Shown: positions 17,236 to 26,626 of the stretch, in pieces
Layout of the letters: each line of letters starts with the position of its first letter
Numbering within the stretch: the stretch's first letter is position 1
Origin: Tissierella pigra
Lineage (GTDB): Bacteria; Bacillota; Clostridia; Tissierellales; Tissierellaceae
Direction of reading: 5' to 3'
Length of the DNA stretch: 48,621 nt
Assembly: GCF_009695605.1 (NCBI RefSeq)
Contig: NZ_VUNQ01000027.1
Coordinates: 1-48,621, forward strand
Translations under genes and position numbers: made by a program
Notes under the pieces: model-generated
Database searches by the model: none
Told to the model about the DNA's origin: nothing
The model's input: the letters and a program-made list of their open reading frames with translations, nothing else

Positions 17236-17391
17236 ATGGTAGACATTATAATAATAGGTGTTATAGGTGTTTGTGTGGTTTTGAGTATTTTATATATGGT
17301 CAAAAGAAAAAAAGCAGGGCAAAGCGGATGTGGATGTGACTGTAACGGTTGTGAAACTTCAGGCTGTAGTACACAAAAGAACACTAATTAA
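17236..17391 (+). CDS. FeoB-associated Cys-rich membrane protein
   Basis: 51 residues. One N-terminal membrane helix (VDIIIIGVIGVCVVLSILYM) is followed by KRKK on the likely cytoplasmic side and a Cys-rich tail (GCGCDCNGCETSGC) with six cysteines. This fits the FeoB-associated small membrane protein family, thought to play a FeoC-like or metal-handling role. AGGAGGG precedes the ATG at good spacing and the gene lies 35 bases after feoB. A perfect terminator ends the operon. Confidence 0.85.
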   Translation: MVDIIIIGVIGVCVVLSILYMVKRKKAGQSGCGCDCNGCETSGCSTQKNTN

Positions 17392-17402
17392 AAAGAAATA
17401 AT

Positions 17403-17432
17403 AAAACCTAAGTGGCTAGCCACTTAGGTTTT
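17403..17432. terminator. Perfect palindromic terminator of the feo operon
   Basis: AAAACCTAAGTGGC, TA, then its exact complement; A and T tracts on both sides make it active in either direction. Confidence 0.9.
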
Positions 17433-17464
17433 ATACATTGTAATTGCTTCCAATTATTTGTAAA

Positions 17465-17495
17465 ACCCATAGATAGTAAGATATTATCTATGGGT
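17465..17495. other. 11-bp hairpin upstream of the Wadjet promoter
   Basis: ACCCATAGATA (17465-17475) and TATCTATGGGT (17485-17495) pair perfectly around 9 bases. No T run follows on the plus strand. It could be an operator, a weak minus-strand terminator or a protein-binding site. Confidence 0.4.
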
Positions 17496-17518
17496 ACTGA
17501 TAAAAATTTAGAGGAAGA

Positions 17519-17547
17519 TTGTTACATTTTAATAGGTTGGTTATAAT
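17519..17547 (+). promoter_or_regulatory. Strong promoter upstream of the jet operon
   Basis: TTGTTA (17519-17524), 17 bases, TATAAT (17542-17547); predicted start near 17554. The RNA would enter the hairpin at 17567 almost at once. A second, weaker extended -10 (TG-N-TAAAAT, 17622-17630) lies beyond that hairpin. Confidence 0.6.
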
Positions 17548-17566
17548 AGGTGAAATAGTAGAGAAT

Positions 17567-17608
17567 CCTCCTCTGATTGTTATAAAATAATGATCAATGG
17601 AGGTTTTT
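17567..17608 (+). terminator. Terminator-like hairpin in the jet leader
   Basis: CCTCC (17567-17571) pairs with GGAGG (17599-17603). Inside it GATTGTTAT (17575-17583) pairs with ATAATGATC (17587-17595) using two G-U pairs. Five T follow. It sits between the strong promoter and jetD, so most transcripts may end after about 55 bases unless read-through occurs. Confidence 0.55.
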
Positions 17609-17657
17609 ATATATTAATTTATGTTAAAATAGAATAAAGATAATGAGGTGAGATTAT

Positions 17658-18686
17658 ATGTCCACTAAAGATAGAATACTAAAATATTTAAAATCCCATA
17701 AAAATAATACAATTCAATTAAATCAATTAGAAAATATATTATCAGGGGAGGAATCTTATTTAGATTTTACTTCTATTATAGAAGACTTAATGGAGAATAG
17801 GATTTTAAAGCCAGTGAAAGAACATGGCACCAATGGAAAGGTGATACCACTGTATAATACCTATCGTATTATAAAAGCAAGTCTTAGAGAAACAATCAAT
17901 GATGAAATACAACGAAATAGCATCGAATTTAATCCCGATATAAATTTAGATATTTATTTTTCACTCAAGGAAGAAGAGTGGGAAAAAGATTTGCAATATA
18001 TAAAAATTATGGATGATTATTTAGTGAAAAATGGCCTACCATCAGACTACGGAACATCTTCAGAAAGAAGCTTTCAGATTGTAGGGAATGAAAAATGGAT
18101 AGATGAAGAAGGTGGAAAGAAGATATTGGAAAGGATAAAATTATGGGAAAAATTTAAAATAATAACTAATCCAGACCCTCTTATGTTTGCCATAAATCCT
18201 TTTAGATTCAAAGAATCATCGCATATCCATTTAGTAGTAGAGAATAAAACGACCTTTTATAATTTAATAGATAGTATTAATAAAAGTCAATTTACATCTC
18301 TAATATATAGGGCTGGTTGGAAAATTACAGCAAATATCCATAAATTATATAATCAATTAGGATTAGAGAATGATTTACATAAGATATATTATTTTGGAGA
18401 TATAGATGCAGAAGGGATATCAATATGGTATTCAATATATGAAAAATACAATATAGAATTGGCACTACCATTTTATAAAGCACTGTTCAATAAAAACTAT
18501 TCCATAGGTAAAGAAAACCAACAAAGGAATGAGAAGGCTATTGACAAATTCACAGAATACTTTTTGGAAGAAGGAAAATCTAAAATAAATAAACTGTTTG
18601 AAGATGGAGGATATTTACCACAAGAGGCACTAGAGAAAGAAGAACTGGAAAGAATTTGGAGGAATGAAATATGGGAATTTCCATAA
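17658..18686 (+). CDS. jetD: Wadjet nuclease subunit JetD
   Basis: 342 residues. The N-terminal helical/winged-helix part (DUF3322-like) is followed by a C-terminal Toprim-like domain (DUF2220). A conserved Glu is at 195 (VVENKT) and the DxD pair at D248 and D250 (YYFGDIDAEG), with LPQEALE near the end. In characterised Wadjet systems JetD is the metal-dependent nuclease that cuts closed circular DNA after loop extrusion by JetABC. GAGGTGAG precedes the ATG. It is first in the operon, unlike the A-B-C-D order of the best-studied type, and overlaps jetA by 16 bases. Confidence 0.88.
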   Translation: MSTKDRILKYLKSHKNNTIQLNQLENILSGEESYLDFTSIIEDLMENRILKPVKEHGTNGKVIPLYNTYRIIKASLRETINDEIQRNSIEFNPDINLDIYFSLKEEEWEKDLQYIKIMDDYLVKNGLPSDYGTSSERSFQIVGNEKWIDEEGGKKILERIKLWEKFKIITNPDPLMFAINPFRFKESSHIHLVVENKTTFYNLIDSINKSQFTSLIYRAGWKITANIHKLYNQLGLENDLHKIYYFGDIDAEGISIWYSIYEKYNIELALPFYKALFNKNYSIGKENQQRNEKAIDKFTEYFLEEGKSKINKLFEDGGYLPQEALEKEELERIWRNEIWEFP

Positions 18687-20179
18687 AGAATATTACGGAA
18701 AACTATAGGGAAAGGATGGAAAGACTGGTATTATTTGATCCTTTATATGAACTTAAGAGAAAAACAGGAAAAGACAACAGTGGCAATATAATAGACTATT
18801 ATGGCTTAGGGTTACTGACATTATTATTTTTCTTTGAAAATATGCTAATAAGGAATAAAAAAGCCGGAGTATTGGAATTGACTGAATTTCTTTCAAATCT
18901 TACCTATGGGCAACTAGATTTAAGTTATGAAGATTATGTAAAGATGTCTAGGGAAATAATACAGGTATTTAGACCATCCAGTGGGAAAAGAAATAGTAGG
19001 GAATTTTATAATTGGGAAACAGGAAAAGATGAAATAATTCAATATTCCATACTTAAAGCATCTGATTTTGATTCAAAATCCAATCTTCAATACTACAAAT
19101 TAGATGAACAGGGTCTAGAGTTGATATTTGCAACAAAAGAGTTTTTTTCTGAATTTCAGCTTTCTATTAATCAACTAATACTTAGAAAACAATTGGAAAA
19201 AGGGGAATTTGCAGGTGCTTTAAGACAGATTGATGAGATGAGAATGGATGTTAGACATTTGCAGGAAAAAATATATAGTATAAAACATGAAATTCAAAGA
19301 AATATTATTTCTGATGAAACTTACAAAAGATATGAAACAATAGTAGATGATATACATTTTAGATTAAATAGAGAAAATGAAGAGTTTGAAGAGTTAAAAC
19401 TCTTTATAGGTGAAACGAAAAATAGATTAGAATACGAAATCCATAAGGACAAGATGGAAAAGGCTTATGGATTAGTTCTTAGGATAGAGAGAGAACTGGG
19501 AGAAGTCCACTATGAACATAGAAATTTACTATTAGAAAGTATAGAAATGAAGACTACAGCATTAAATGCTGCACAGGAATCACTGTATTATGTAGGAATT
19601 GATTCCTTCAATTTCAAAGAACAAATAACCAGTAAGTTACTATCGATTCCTTTGCCATTAGAAGCTTCACGAAATTTAGCAGCCCCTTTTTTATATTTGG
19701 AGAAGGCAGAGCTTTGGTCACCATTGGCAGTCTTTGCTAAGCAGGGAATAATAAAAAAAGGCACAGAAGATAGGGGACGGACCTTTATTGATCCTTTAGA
19801 AGAAGGAGAAATCCAAGAGGATATAAAAATACAACAGAGAAACTACGAATATATAATGGAAATAATTTTAAGATTAATTGATAATGAGAACCATATTTCT
19901 TTAGAGGAAGTAGTTAATCATATAATAAGGAATGAAGATGAGAGTATATTAAATCATAGATCTTTTTATGATTTTTGGTTGCTTCTTCACTATAATTCTC
20001 CTATAAAAATGGAAATAGAAGAAAATCAAAATCTTATGCTAGAAAAGGTAATTAAATTATTAGAGAAAGACTATACTCAATTGGAAGTAGTAGAGATAAA
20101 TGGGAAAGTTCAGCCAAATACAAGATATACAATAAGAAATATGAAATTGAGTTTGGAGGTGAAGAATAGTGATATATGA
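18671..20179 (+). CDS. jetA: Wadjet kleisin-like subunit JetA
   Basis: 502 residues, MukF/kleisin-like (DUF5716-type). The N-terminal region (about 1-160) is predicted winged-helix and dimerising. A long charged coiled coil spans about 175-315, with heptad-rich stretches such as QLEKGEFAGALRQIDEMRMD. The C-terminal part (about 380-500) looks like a second winged helix that should bind the JetC head. GGAGG (18658-18662), inside the jetD end, lies 8 bases before the ATG. It overlaps both neighbours, as expected for subunits of one complex. Confidence 0.85.
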   Translation: MGISIKNITENYRERMERLVLFDPLYELKRKTGKDNSGNIIDYYGLGLLTLLFFFENMLIRNKKAGVLELTEFLSNLTYGQLDLSYEDYVKMSREIIQVFRPSSGKRNSREFYNWETGKDEIIQYSILKASDFDSKSNLQYYKLDEQGLELIFATKEFFSEFQLSINQLILRKQLEKGEFAGALRQIDEMRMDVRHLQEKIYSIKHEIQRNIISDETYKRYETIVDDIHFRLNRENEEFEELKLFIGETKNRLEYEIHKDKMEKAYGLVLRIERELGEVHYEHRNLLLESIEMKTTALNAAQESLYYVGIDSFNFKEQITSKLLSIPLPLEASRNLAAPFLYLEKAELWSPLAVFAKQGIIKKGTEDRGRTFIDPLEEGEIQEDIKIQQRNYEYIMEIILRLIDNENHISLEEVVNHIIRNEDESILNHRSFYDFWLLLHYNSPIKMEIEENQNLMLEKVIKLLEKDYTQLEVVEINGKVQPNTRYTIRNMKLSLEVKNSDI

Positions 20180-20921
20180 ACAGGAGCAGGTAGTACAAGC
20201 ATTTAAAATATATTCGACTTTAGCTATTAATGGAAAGGCAAACAAGGATGATTTAAGATTATATATAGCTGATGATACCATAAGGGGTTTAGTAAATCAG
20301 TTTGCTCAAGAGATGGACTGTATCATATTGGTTGTGGGAGATATGGTATATATGGTACCTTTGGCTATTTATTCACCTTTTCATGTATCTAATCAGTCCA
20401 TTAAAGACAAACACTTGCCATCTAAGGCTGTAAATGCAGATATATATATGATGTATATATCAATAATAATCTTATTTGGTGAATTTTATGATAGCTATCA
20501 AAACGTAGAAGCTACAAGAGATTTTATAAGAGTTGGAGATTGGTTAAATGTAGTAAATCAAAAGGTATTGTCAATAAAGACCTTTGATGAGGAAAAACTT
20601 TTGGAATTGGAAGAAAGATATGAGTATAATTGGATTGCCATAATAGACAAATGGGATGCATTAGATGATATTAAGGAAAATGTTGCTCAAACTGCTAGGA
20701 CAATTAGTAGGATGAGTTTTATTAACATGGTAAAAAGATTCTTGGAGAAGCAGGAATTAGTAGAAGAAATAGGAAATGATGAAATTCAATTAACCGAAAA
20801 GGCTAAGGCTATTATTCAAAGATATTATATGGAGTTAGAACATAATAGGGAAATCTTAGAATTTATATATTCTTTAGAAGGGAAGGAAGGTGAAGAGAAT
20901 GCCAGCCATATCAAAAATTAG
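20169..20921 (+). CDS. jetB: Wadjet MukE-like subunit JetB
   Basis: 250 residues, soluble and mostly helical, MukE/KITE-like (DUF6063-type). It would bind JetA and stabilise the JetA-JetC ring. GTG start after GGAGGTG. It overlaps jetA by 11 bases and the jetC start by 23. An aromatic core region near the N-terminus (LRLYIADDTIRGLVNQFAQE) and the C-terminal MSFINMVKRFLEKQELVEE resemble tandem winged helices. Position and size support the assignment more than any single motif. Confidence 0.82.
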   Translation: MIYEQEQVVQAFKIYSTLAINGKANKDDLRLYIADDTIRGLVNQFAQEMDCIILVVGDMVYMVPLAIYSPFHVSNQSIKDKHLPSKAVNADIYMMYISIIILFGEFYDSYQNVEATRDFIRVGDWLNVVNQKVLSIKTFDEEKLLELEERYEYNWIAIIDKWDALDDIKENVAQTARTISRMSFINMVKRFLEKQELVEEIGNDEIQLTEKAKAIIQRYYMELEHNREILEFIYSLEGKEGEENASHIKN

Positions 20922-23900
20922 ATTGACTAATATAATATATGAAAATGGAGGCAAAAGATTTAATGATGATATATTTGAGTTTGATGGACATAATGGAGTT
21001 ATATTACTTGAAAATGGAGGAGGAAAAACTGTATTGATCCAGACTGCTCTTCAAGCTGTACTTCCGCACTCAGCCCTAGGAGAGAGAAAAATACGAGATA
21101 CCTTGTCCCTAGAGGGAGGAGCAGGTCATATTGCCATTGAATGGATATTAAATGACAGACCTAGAAGATATGGAGTAACGGCAGTAACTTTGTATTTAGC
21201 TCCAGATGGCTTAAAATCCTTACGATATGCTTATGATTATTCATCAGGGGATGATCACTCCATAGATAATATTCCCTTCACAAAGAAAAATCAAGAAAAT
21301 CTTACTAGATCTACCAGTAGGCAAGAGATGCAGGAATATTATCAATATATGCAAAGTCAGAAGCTAAATGCTTACAGCTTTGACACAATAAAAAACTTTC
21401 AAGAATATATTGAAGAAAATTTCCACATTATCCCTTCAGAGTGGAAAAATATTGCTCTTATAAATGGAGCAGAGGGAGATGTTGAAAAGTTTTTTGAACA
21501 GTGTAAAACCACTTCCCAATTGGTTGACAAGTTACTTATACCCACTGTAGAAGAGGCTTTGGTAGGTAATGGGACCGATGATTTTGTCCAAATATTTGAA
21601 AGACAAAGAGAGCATTTCAAAAAGCATAAGGAGCTTAGAGATAGAATAGAAGAGAGTAAAAAAATAGAGGAAAAAATAAAAAACTATGTGTCCATATATG
21701 TTGAATATCACAAAGTAGAAGAAGGAATGGTTAATAAAAAAGGGGAAGTTAAATCAATATATGAGTTTTTAGAGGAAGAGACAAGAAAAACTAATAGTGA
21801 AATATGCCATATAGAAAATTCACAAGAAATGTTAAATAAAGAAATGGAAGAGCTAAATAGGAAAGAACTATCCTATGAATTGGCAAAGTTAGAAAAGGAA
21901 TTAAACAAAGCTAAAGAGGATTATGAAATCATCTTACATGAATACAATGAAATAAAAGACAACTTAGAAGAAAAGGAAGAAAGATTACAAAACCTTGAGA
22001 TAGCAGAGCTTAAATCCAATATCAAACAGGAAGAAGAAAGAATCACCAGATTGAGGAATCAATTGAGTGAATTAGATGATGATTATGAAACTCTGGATTT
22101 TAAGGAAAGATTAAATGAAAACTCTAGTATATTAAAGGGATATTTTGAACAAGAATTAAATAGTTTAGATAAACAAAAAAACATGGCGGACAGTCAAAAG
22201 TATAGATATGAAGAGGAACTAAAGGTAATCCGTGTTAAATCAAATGGCTTGAAGATAGAAAAGGAGGATTTGATAAAGGTTCGCTCTGGCTTTGAAGGTG
22301 AGATAAAGGCAACAAAAAGTATTATGGAAGGTATTAGAAAAGAAATACTTTTAAACCCAGCTAATGAAACTATAGGAGAAGAATATCCTAAGTGGAAAAG
22401 TAGGCTGGAAGAGATTGAAAATTTGAATCTAGAGCATATAAACCATTTAAAAGGATTAAAAAATAGAAAAGAATTTTTATCAAAAGAAGTCCCTATTATA
22501 AACAATGAAATAGAAAATTTAATTAAAGATGTCACTAGGGAAGAAGCAAATTTGGAAGAAATTCATACTAAGCATGAGAAAATATTATCTATGATTAGAG
22601 GTTTAAAAATAGATTGGCAGTATTTAGATTCCATATATTTAAAGCAACAGTCAATTATTCAATATATGGAGGAAAGGCTGGAGAGAATAAAAAGTGAGAA
22701 AGAAAGATTAATAGAAAAGGAAAGGTTATCCTATAGATTATTGGATTATTATGGAGAAAATGAATATTTTACTGGAGAACCTTTGCTTGAAAATTGGATA
22801 GATAGTTGGAAAAATCAATTTAATCTGTTGGAACTTGGAACTAAATATATAGAAAAAGTAGCAGTCGAGTTCAATAAGGATATAGAAAGGATATATAGAG
22901 AATATCCTCTATGGCCATTGGTTGCCATTACCTCAGAAGGGGAGCTGGACAAATTATATAAAAAAATAGAGTCCCAAAGTAAAAAATTAATATCTCCAAT
23001 ATTAGTTTTATCTCAAGAGGAAGCAACAAAGATTATATTGGGAAAAACCAATATAGAGGAAAGATATATATATCCTTCTATTTGGCGGGAGAATGTAGAT
23101 AAGAAAAAGTTTCAAATATGGAAAGAGGAGCTTTTACTATCTGCCAAAGAAATTGTGAAGGAAAGAAAAAACAAGGAGAAAGAAGAAAAAGATTGGAATG
23201 ATAGGTTAAAAAGTATCAAGGAGTTTTTAAGCGATTACCCCTATGATAAATACGCCCAATTAGAAGAAAGTCAAAGAGAATTGAAGAAAAGCCTAGAAGA
23301 TAAAAGGAATAAGCTAGGGGAAAAACAATTAGAAGATAAAAATATAAATAATGAAATCAATGAATATGAAACTAAATTAAAAGATTTGGAGCAAGAATCC
23401 AAGTATTTAGAGAGAAAACTGGAAAGAGCCTTAGAATTTTTCCAAAGAGAAAGAGAAATAGAAAAGATAAATAATCAATTATTTAGGAAAGATGAAGAGA
23501 TTGAAAAAATCAATAAGGATATAGAATTAAATGAAAAAAGCATAAAAGTCAGTGAAGATATAATCCAGAATCTTCAAGAAGAAATTAGAGATATTGGTGG
23601 TGAAATATCTAAAATACTAGATGATTTTAATTATAAGGAAGTAAGAGATTTTAAAGGCATATATAAGAACATGGCAAAACAAAGCATTTTAGAGGATAGA
23701 GTATATATAAGGGATATGCTGTCTGAAAAGCAAAAAGATAGACCAGAATTAGAAAGACAATTAAAAATGGCTATTGAAAACAAAGATGATAAAACACAAG
23801 CATTGGAGCTGAAGTATAAAAGCGCTTATTATCATATGGATGAGGACTTAGAATACCCTTATAATGGAAAAAATTTAATAAAAAGCCTAGTGGAGAATAT

Positions 23901-25332
23901 TAGAACTTTAAAAGAAGATATGGAGAAGATAGAACCCAATAAAAATATAATGGAAAAAATATTTGCTAAGAGTGAAACTAAATATAATATTAGAAAAGAG
24001 GATTTCTATAAAAAATTTAATGAAATTATGCTCTTTACAGAGCCTCTATTTAATGTAAAAAAACAAATAAGTAAAGAAAAAAGAGAATTAGAAGATAAAG
24101 AAAAGTATTTAAAATCAAATGCTGATAGATTGGAAAATGAATTAAAAGATATTGAAAATCATATACAAAACCTTAAAATTGAAAATGGAAAATATGAGTT
24201 TTTAATAAATAAAATTAAACCAATTTTGTTACAATCAGATATACTACAAAATCTACCCTATAATAGAAAAAATATAATATCCAGTGCCATAGCTCAGATG
24301 GAAGAATTAAAAATAAATCTAGAAAATCAGGCAAAGAAAGTAAATATGGAAAAAAGTCATTTTATTCAATTTTTAAATGAAAATCCCATAGAAATTAGAT
24401 TGAGGGAGATGACCATATCTGGAGTAAAAAACAAAGAAGATTTTCATGATATATTGGAATGGCAGAGTAATATGGAAAGAACTCTAAATAGAGTGATAAA
24501 CATATATGAAAAAAATATGATGGAACATGATAAAGAATTAAATCAGTTTATTCAATATCTATATACTTATTTATCCACATTAGCTTATGAAATAAGTACA
24601 ATACCTAAGAATACAAAGGTAAGAATAGAGGATAAATGGAAAGAAATATACCAAATCCAAGTTCCAAGTTGGAATGAAGATAGGGGAAGAGAAGAAATTA
24701 GAAAACATGTAGATTGGATGATAGGTAAATTAGAGGAGGAAGAATTTTTAGATGAAGAAGGAAATGAAGATATAGAAAAGGTAAAAAAATCTATAGAAAC
24801 ATGGCTGCAACCTAAGCAATTGCTCAATATTATTATGCTAGGCGAAGAGATTAAAGTAAGATGCAGAAAAGTGACTAATGACGGAAAAGTAAGTAATATG
24901 TACTATTCTTGGAGTAGTTCAAACCAATGGTCAGGTGGAGAAAAATGGAGCAAGAATATGGCTCTTTTCTTGGGGATATTAAACTATTCAGCAGAAAAGA
25001 AGCAACATATAGTACCTAATCAAAAACGAAACAGAACAGTTATAATGGATAATCCCTTTGGCAAGGCTTCCAGTAACCATGTTTTAAGCCCTGTATTTTT
25101 CATAGCAGAACAACTAGGATTTCAGTTTATAGTTCTAACTGCCCATGGAGATGGAAAATTTATAAGGGATTATTTTCCTATAGTTTATAGCTGTAAGCTA
25201 AGACCTTCTGTAAATGGGGATACGTCTATATTAACTAAGAAGAAAACCATAAATCATGCATTTTTGAGAGATAATGACCCTATGACAATAGAAAGAATAG
25301 GAGATAAGGAGCAACTAAGCTTACTTCAGTAG
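20899..25332 (+). CDS. jetC: Wadjet SMC-like ATPase JetC
   Basis: 1477 residues, MukB/SMC-like motor. Walker A ENGGGKT is at 38-44. Very long Glu/Lys-rich coiled coils (about 230-620 and 780-1230) flank a globular hinge-like region (about 640-760). The ABC signature is WSGGEKW (from W1344), and Walker B is TVIMDNP with D1384. Asn1385 stands where most ABC/SMC ATPases have the catalytic Glu. JetC extrudes DNA loops to sense small circular DNA. The ATG at 20899 is preferred over a GTG at 20890 because AAGGTG spans the latter and is spaced for the ATG. By recollection it is longer than the JetC of the best-known Wadjet type. Confidence 0.88.
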   Translation: MPAISKIRLTNIIYENGGKRFNDDIFEFDGHNGVILLENGGGKTVLIQTALQAVLPHSALGERKIRDTLSLEGGAGHIAIEWILNDRPRRYGVTAVTLYLAPDGLKSLRYAYDYSSGDDHSIDNIPFTKKNQENLTRSTSRQEMQEYYQYMQSQKLNAYSFDTIKNFQEYIEENFHIIPSEWKNIALINGAEGDVEKFFEQCKTTSQLVDKLLIPTVEEALVGNGTDDFVQIFERQREHFKKHKELRDRIEESKKIEEKIKNYVSIYVEYHKVEEGMVNKKGEVKSIYEFLEEETRKTNSEICHIENSQEMLNKEMEELNRKELSYELAKLEKELNKAKEDYEIILHEYNEIKDNLEEKEERLQNLEIAELKSNIKQEEERITRLRNQLSELDDDYETLDFKERLNENSSILKGYFEQELNSLDKQKNMADSQKYRYEEELKVIRVKSNGLKIEKEDLIKVRSGFEGEIKATKSIMEGIRKEILLNPANETIGEEYPKWKSRLEEIENLNLEHINHLKGLKNRKEFLSKEVPIINNEIENLIKDVTREEANLEEIHTKHEKILSMIRGLKIDWQYLDSIYLKQQSIIQYMEERLERIKSEKERLIEKERLSYRLLDYYGENEYFTGEPLLENWIDSWKNQFNLLELGTKYIEKVAVEFNKDIERIYREYPLWPLVAITSEGELDKLYKKIESQSKKLISPILVLSQEEATKIILGKTNIEERYIYPSIWRENVDKKKFQIWKEELLLSAKEIVKERKNKEKEEKDWNDRLKSIKEFLSDYPYDKYAQLEESQRELKKSLEDKRNKLGEKQLEDKNINNEINEYETKLKDLEQESKYLERKLERALEFFQREREIEKINNQLFRKDEEIEKINKDIELNEKSIKVSEDIIQNLQEEIRDIGGEISKILDDFNYKEVRDFKGIYKNMAKQSILEDRVYIRDMLSEKQKDRPELERQLKMAIENKDDKTQALELKYKSAYYHMDEDLEYPYNGKNLIKSLVENIRTLKEDMEKIEPNKNIMEKIFAKSETKYNIRKEDFYKKFNEIMLFTEPLFNVKKQISKEKRELEDKEKYLKSNADRLENELKDIENHIQNLKIENGKYEFLINKIKPILLQSDILQNLPYNRKNIISSAIAQMEELKINLENQAKKVNMEKSHFIQFLNENPIEIRLREMTISGVKNKEDFHDILEWQSNMERTLNRVINIYEKNMMEHDKELNQFIQYLYTYLSTLAYEISTIPKNTKVRIEDKWKEIYQIQVPSWNEDRGREEIRKHVDWMIGKLEEEEFLDEEGNEDIEKVKKSIETWLQPKQLLNIIMLGEEIKVRCRKVTNDGKVSNMYYSWSSSNQWSGGEKWSKNMALFLGILNYSAEKKQHIVPNQKRNRTVIMDNPFGKASSNHVLSPVFFIAEQLGFQFIVLTAHGDGKFIRDYFPIVYSCKLRPSVNGDTSILTKKKTINHAFLRDNDPMTIERIGDKEQLSLLQ

Positions 25333-25371
25333 ATAAATGTGAAGGAAAAATAGAACTATCTTAAAATCAGT

Positions 25372-25405
25372 AAAAACCCCAAGGCTAACTAACCTTGGGT
25401 TTTTT
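25372..25405. terminator. Bidirectional terminator between jetC and ychF
   Basis: CCAAGG/CCTTGG core with flanking A and T tracts (left arm ends at 25384, right arm begins at 25393). It serves both convergent genes. Confidence 0.85.
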
Positions 25406-26503
25406 CTATACATTAAATCTAAATAATACTACATCTCCATCTTTCATTACATAGTCTTTTCCTTCAATTCTTACAAGTCCTTTTTCCTTAGCTGATGTCA
25501 TGTTTCCCCCATGTGCCATTAAATCATCAAAGGCTATTACTTCTGCCCTAATAAATCCTCTTTCTATATCAGAGTGGATTTTACCAGCAGCTTGAGGGGC
25601 TAAGGTTCCTTTTTTAATAGTCCAGGCTCTAGCTTCCATAGGTCCTGCAGTTAAAAAACTCATAAGTCCTAATAAACTATAGGAAGCTTGTATAAGTTTA
25701 TCAAGACCAGATTTTTCTACTCCTAAATCATTTAAGAATTCCATTTTTTCTTCATTATCTAAAAGTGAAATTTCTGCTTCGATTTGAGCACTAACAACTA
25801 CTACTTCTGCATTTTCAGAACTAGCATATTTTCTTATTTTTGCTACATAAGGATTTGAGTCACCATTATTTCCTAAGTCTTCTTCAGATACATTTGCCGC
25901 ATATATTACAGGCTTTGAGCTTAAAAGGTTAAAGGTTTTAACTATTTCCTTTTCCTCAGGAGATAAATCCAATGTTCTTATGGATTTTCCTTCCTCTAAA
26001 GATTTCAATACCCTTTGAATTATTTCTACTTCTGCAGCCAATGACTTATCTGATTTAGCCATCTTCTGTGATTTTTGAAGTCTTCTTTCTAATTGTTCCA
26101 TATCAGAAAACATTAACTCTAGGTTTATAGTTTCTATATCTCTAAGGGGGTCGATATTTCCTTCTACATGGACAACATCTACATTTTCAAAAGCTCTAAC
26201 TACATGAACGATAGCTTCAACTTCACGAATATGAGATAAAAATTTGTTTCCAAGACCTTCTCCTTGACTAGCTCCTTTTACAAGTCCTGCTATGTCATAG
26301 AATTCTATTGCAGTTGGAACTGTTTTCTTAGATGTATAAATTTCTGCCAGCTTGTCTAGTCTTTCATCTGGTACTGCAACTACTCCTACATTTGGCTCTA
26401 TAGTGCAAAATGGATAGTTAGCAGATTCTGCACCTGCTTGAGTTATTGCGTTAAAAAGTGTACTTTTTCCTACATTAGGTAGTCCTACGATTCCAAGTTT
26501 CAT
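25406..26503 (-). CDS. ychF: Redox-regulated ATPase YchF (OLA1 family)
   Basis: 365 residues, usual length. G1 GLPNVGKST (residues 7-15) and G3 DIAGLVKGASQGEGLGN. The G4 site reads NVSE instead of NKxD, which explains the known ATP rather than GTP preference. A coiled-coil insert and a C-terminal TGS domain (FLTAGPMEARAWTIKKGT onward, ending DGDVVLFRFNV) complete the family layout. It is ribosome-associated, and homologues act in translation and stress responses. It is a core gene, convergent with the Wadjet operon. Confidence 0.95.
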   Translation of the reverse strand: MKLGIVGLPNVGKSTLFNAITQAGAESANYPFCTIEPNVGVVAVPDERLDKLAEIYTSKKTVPTAIEFYDIAGLVKGASQGEGLGNKFLSHIREVEAIVHVVRAFENVDVVHVEGNIDPLRDIETINLELMFSDMEQLERRLQKSQKMAKSDKSLAAEVEIIQRVLKSLEEGKSIRTLDLSPEEKEIVKTFNLLSSKPVIYAANVSEEDLGNNGDSNPYVAKIRKYASSENAEVVVVSAQIEAEISLLDNEEKMEFLNDLGVEKSGLDKLIQASYSLLGLMSFLTAGPMEARAWTIKKGTLAPQAAGKIHSDIERGFIRAEVIAFDDLMAHGGNMTSAKEKGLVRIEGKDYVMKDGDVVLFRFNV

Positions 26504-26626
26504 CCTTTATTTCCTTTCTATGATAAAAATTTTAAATTTCTAACAAAAAACTACTATACAAAAGAAAATTATACAGTATATAGTCCATAAGTTCAATAAT
26601 AACATGATGATAAAGATATTTAAGGA

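Noticed and set aside
20899-25332. JetC as the housekeeping chromosomal SMC or MukB
   Set aside because: The Toprim nuclease JetD and the MukF/MukE-like partners in one overlapping operon fit Wadjet; no ScpA/ScpB-like partners are seen.
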